Source: Balneolaceae bacterium
GTDB lineage: Bacteria; Bacteroidota; Rhodothermia; Balneolales; Balneolaceae
Length of the DNA stretch: 34,633 bases
Reading direction: 5' to 3'
Assembly (NCBI GenBank): GCA_007694095.1
Contig: RECI01000220.1
Coordinates: 1-34,633, forward strand
Shown here piece by piece: positions 33,341 through 34,633 of this stretch. The notes beneath the pieces were generated by a model. That model was not told the origin of the DNA. It made no database searches and saw only the letters and a program-made list of their open reading frames with translations. Position numbers and translations under genes: made by a program. Positions within the stretch are counted from its first letter, which is position 1. Every line of letters starts with the position of its first letter.

Positions 33341-33516
33341 AACACCGAATATCGAATATCGAAGGCTTTGAATAATGAATATAGAATGTCCAATTTCGAA
33401 TGTCGAAGTGCCTCCTCCTTCGATATTCAGTATTCATTATTCGATATTTCCATCCCCTCGGCTGACGATTGCTTTTCTCGTCTGTCGAATCTCACCCCCC
33501 CCGACTGACGAAGTGC
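33341..33516. repeat. Large direct repeat, left copy (flanks the 163-residue gene)
   Basis: This 176-bp sequence starts AACACCGAATATCGAA and ends GACTGACGAAGTGC. The right copy, at 34457-34633, has only scattered differences; the offset is 1.1 kb. Inside, four 12-mers occur in the order A (33354-33365), B (33370-33381), A' (33417-33428), B' (33431-33442), where A' and B' are the exact complements of A and B. The last third contains CTCGGCTGACGATTGCTTTT and CTCGTCTGTCG, another potential hairpin. Confidence 0.85.
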
Positions 33517-33866
33517 CCCCATGGGGGCTGAACGAACGGAGTGTGTGAATGGAGAGATCTCGCTTACGCGGGGAAAATATGAGCCAAGTTCTGAGGAAAT
33601 TCCAATAGAAACAATATACTGAGTATGTAGTAACGCCGGATCAAAAAAATGAACGCGTTATTTTCCTCGATGGTGAAGGTGTTTTCAGGTAAGGCGGACT
33701 GTACCAATGTTAGGAGATTCAGGTACATTAAACCTGGGTGAGTTTGATATTCAGAAAAAGAAATTTTTAAACTATACTATTTTTTTGATAATTGTATTGT
33801 GGATAAAGTTCTTGAACACTTTAAATGAGTATTATATTATAAAATTGATTAATCAAATTTTTCATA
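33517..33866. other. Region between the left repeat and the 163-residue gene
   Basis: The first 80 bp are G+C-rich and then composition drops sharply to A/T-rich. A 63-codon open frame (33707-33898) overlaps the next gene in another frame and looks unconvincing. No clear promoter or known feature is seen, though the promoter of the 163-residue gene probably lies here. Confidence 0.4.
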
Positions 33867-34358
33867 ATGAAAATATCTTCCGGAAAAAGAATAGTTAAGA
33901 AAATTTTAAGAAAGTTTGGATTAACAGAACAATTAGACAGAAATATCAAAAATATTCATATTAGAAAGGATGTTGAATTAATTCCCATCCAGCCTAACCT
34001 TGAGTTTGCAGTGTACTGGAAAGTCTTACTTGTTGGTAAGGGGCCTGCTGTTATTTTAAAAGCGTTCGGCAGAGAGGTGATGAAGTTCGATGTATTTGGC
34101 AAGGATAAAGGTCATTATCACGTAGCTCCTTGTCATAATTTGAGGATTTTTTTCACTGAAGAAACAGTACTTCAACAAATTCAGCGCACTTCACTTGAAC
34201 TTCAGAGAAATGCTCAAAAATATCTGGAGATACAGTCCGACTACCGAATTAAACAAATCAGGATTGATGACGATAAGCTCTCCGATGCTATTCAGAAAAT
34301 GGTGGAGATTATGACATATTTTCTTCAACAAATACCTGAATTTAAAGACCTTCGGTAA
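33867..34358 (+). CDS. Uncharacterised conserved-type protein, 163 residues, in a repeat-bounded cassette
   Basis: The protein has a basic N-terminus (SSGKRIVKKILRKFGLTEQL), then a core beginning LEFAVYWKVLLVGKGPAVIL with the motif FGREVMKFDVFGKDKGHYHV, a segment RIFFTEETVLQQIQRTSLEL and a helical C-terminus. The E-V-x-x-F-D-x-F-G-x-x-x-G-H-Y-H pattern suggests a defined family that I recall only as a domain of unknown function (perhaps DUF7700, uncertain). There is no signal or membrane segment. Its DNA is markedly more A+T-rich than the neighbours, and it is the only gene between two 177-bp direct repeats, both signs of separate origin. Function unknown; accessory or defence-type roles are speculation. 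Confidence 0.78.
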   Translation: MKISSGKRIVKKILRKFGLTEQLDRNIKNIHIRKDVELIPIQPNLEFAVYWKVLLVGKGPAVILKAFGREVMKFDVFGKDKGHYHVAPCHNLRIFFTEETVLQQIQRTSLELQRNAQKYLEIQSDYRIKQIRIDDDKLSDAIQKMVEIMTYFLQQIPEFKDLR

Positions 34359-34456
34359 CTAGAAGAACGTAATAAGCAAGAATCAAAAAAATTAATTCGT
34401 GAAAAGTTAACAAAATGAATTTCAGTATTTTGGGAAATATCGAATAATGAACGCCG

Positions 34457-34633
34457 AACACCGAATATCGAAGGCTTTTGAATAATGAATATAGAATGTC
34501 CAATTTCGAATATCGAAGTGCCTCCTCCTTCGATATTCATTATTCATTATTCATTATTCGATATTTCCATCCCCTCGGCTGACGATTGCTTTTCTCGTCT
34601 GTCGAATCTCACTCCCCCGACTGCCGAAGTGCT
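34457..34633. repeat. Large direct repeat, right copy (reaches the window end)
   Basis: Matches 33341-33516 along its whole visible length, from AACACCGAATATCGAA to GACTGCCGAAGTGC at the last bases. The chief difference is an extra ATTCATT unit in the B' region. The match may continue beyond the window. Confidence 0.85.

Noticed and set aside
33707-33898. 63-codon frame before the 163-residue gene
   Set aside because: Overlaps that gene in another frame, has a low-complexity I/N/F/K translation typical of A/T-rich DNA and no start signal.

Overview
The window looks like a chromosomal segment from a marine or halophilic member of the Bacteroidota/Balneolota/Rhodothermota group. Balneolota is my best guess, from overall protein style and not from any marker gene. 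Supporting signs are start codons preceded by A/T-rich sequence with no clear Shine-Dalgarno, several secreted or lipoprotein enzymes, RND and MacB-type export operons with their own adaptors, and intergenic spacers full of short palindromic repeats. I saw no rRNA, tRNA, CRISPR array, intact transposase or prophage.

Layout. 1-312 is the end of a gene cut by the window edge. 604-1926 encodes a GntP-type carboxylate permease. 2243-4531 holds housekeeping genes: ftsY, a CDP-alcohol phosphatidyltransferase and a Nudix ADP-ribose pyrophosphatase. 4692-5475 holds a small unknown gene and an excisionase-type HTH protein. 6256-9342 encodes three exported proteins: a xylose-isomerase-like TIM barrel, a NIPSNAP protein and an alpha/beta hydrolase. 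9347-10172 is an array of hairpin repeats interrupted by a GxxExxY gene (PD-(D/E)XK-like nuclease family), followed by a stand-alone UvrC-N/Cho-like GIY-YIG nuclease.

11157-15600 encodes an RND pump and its lipoprotein adaptor. 16100-17126 encodes a membrane-anchored thioredoxin and a low-molecular-weight protein tyrosine phosphatase. 17182-22449 is a same-strand set of TlpA-like thioredoxin, HlyD-type adaptor, MacB-type permease and TolC. This TolC may also serve the RND pump, which has none of its own here. 22963-27851 encodes an HD hydrolase, a double-rhodanese lipoprotein and a P-type cation ATPase. 28710-33316 holds gdhA, a ferric-reductase-like flavoprotein that seems to lack its haem-binding membrane core, a 27-residue membrane peptide ORF, and mnmE.

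The right end is a compact A+T-rich cassette. One 163-residue gene of unknown function sits between two direct repeats of about 177 bp, the second ending at the window edge.

The core genes are ordinary. The unusual material is the repeats and what lies beside them: the GxxExxY array, a 129-bp MITE-like palindrome with 24-bp inverted ends (23/24 match), a dispersed stem-loop whose stem is kept by a wobble pair, three families of dispersed palindromic elements, and the repeat-bounded cassette at the right edge.
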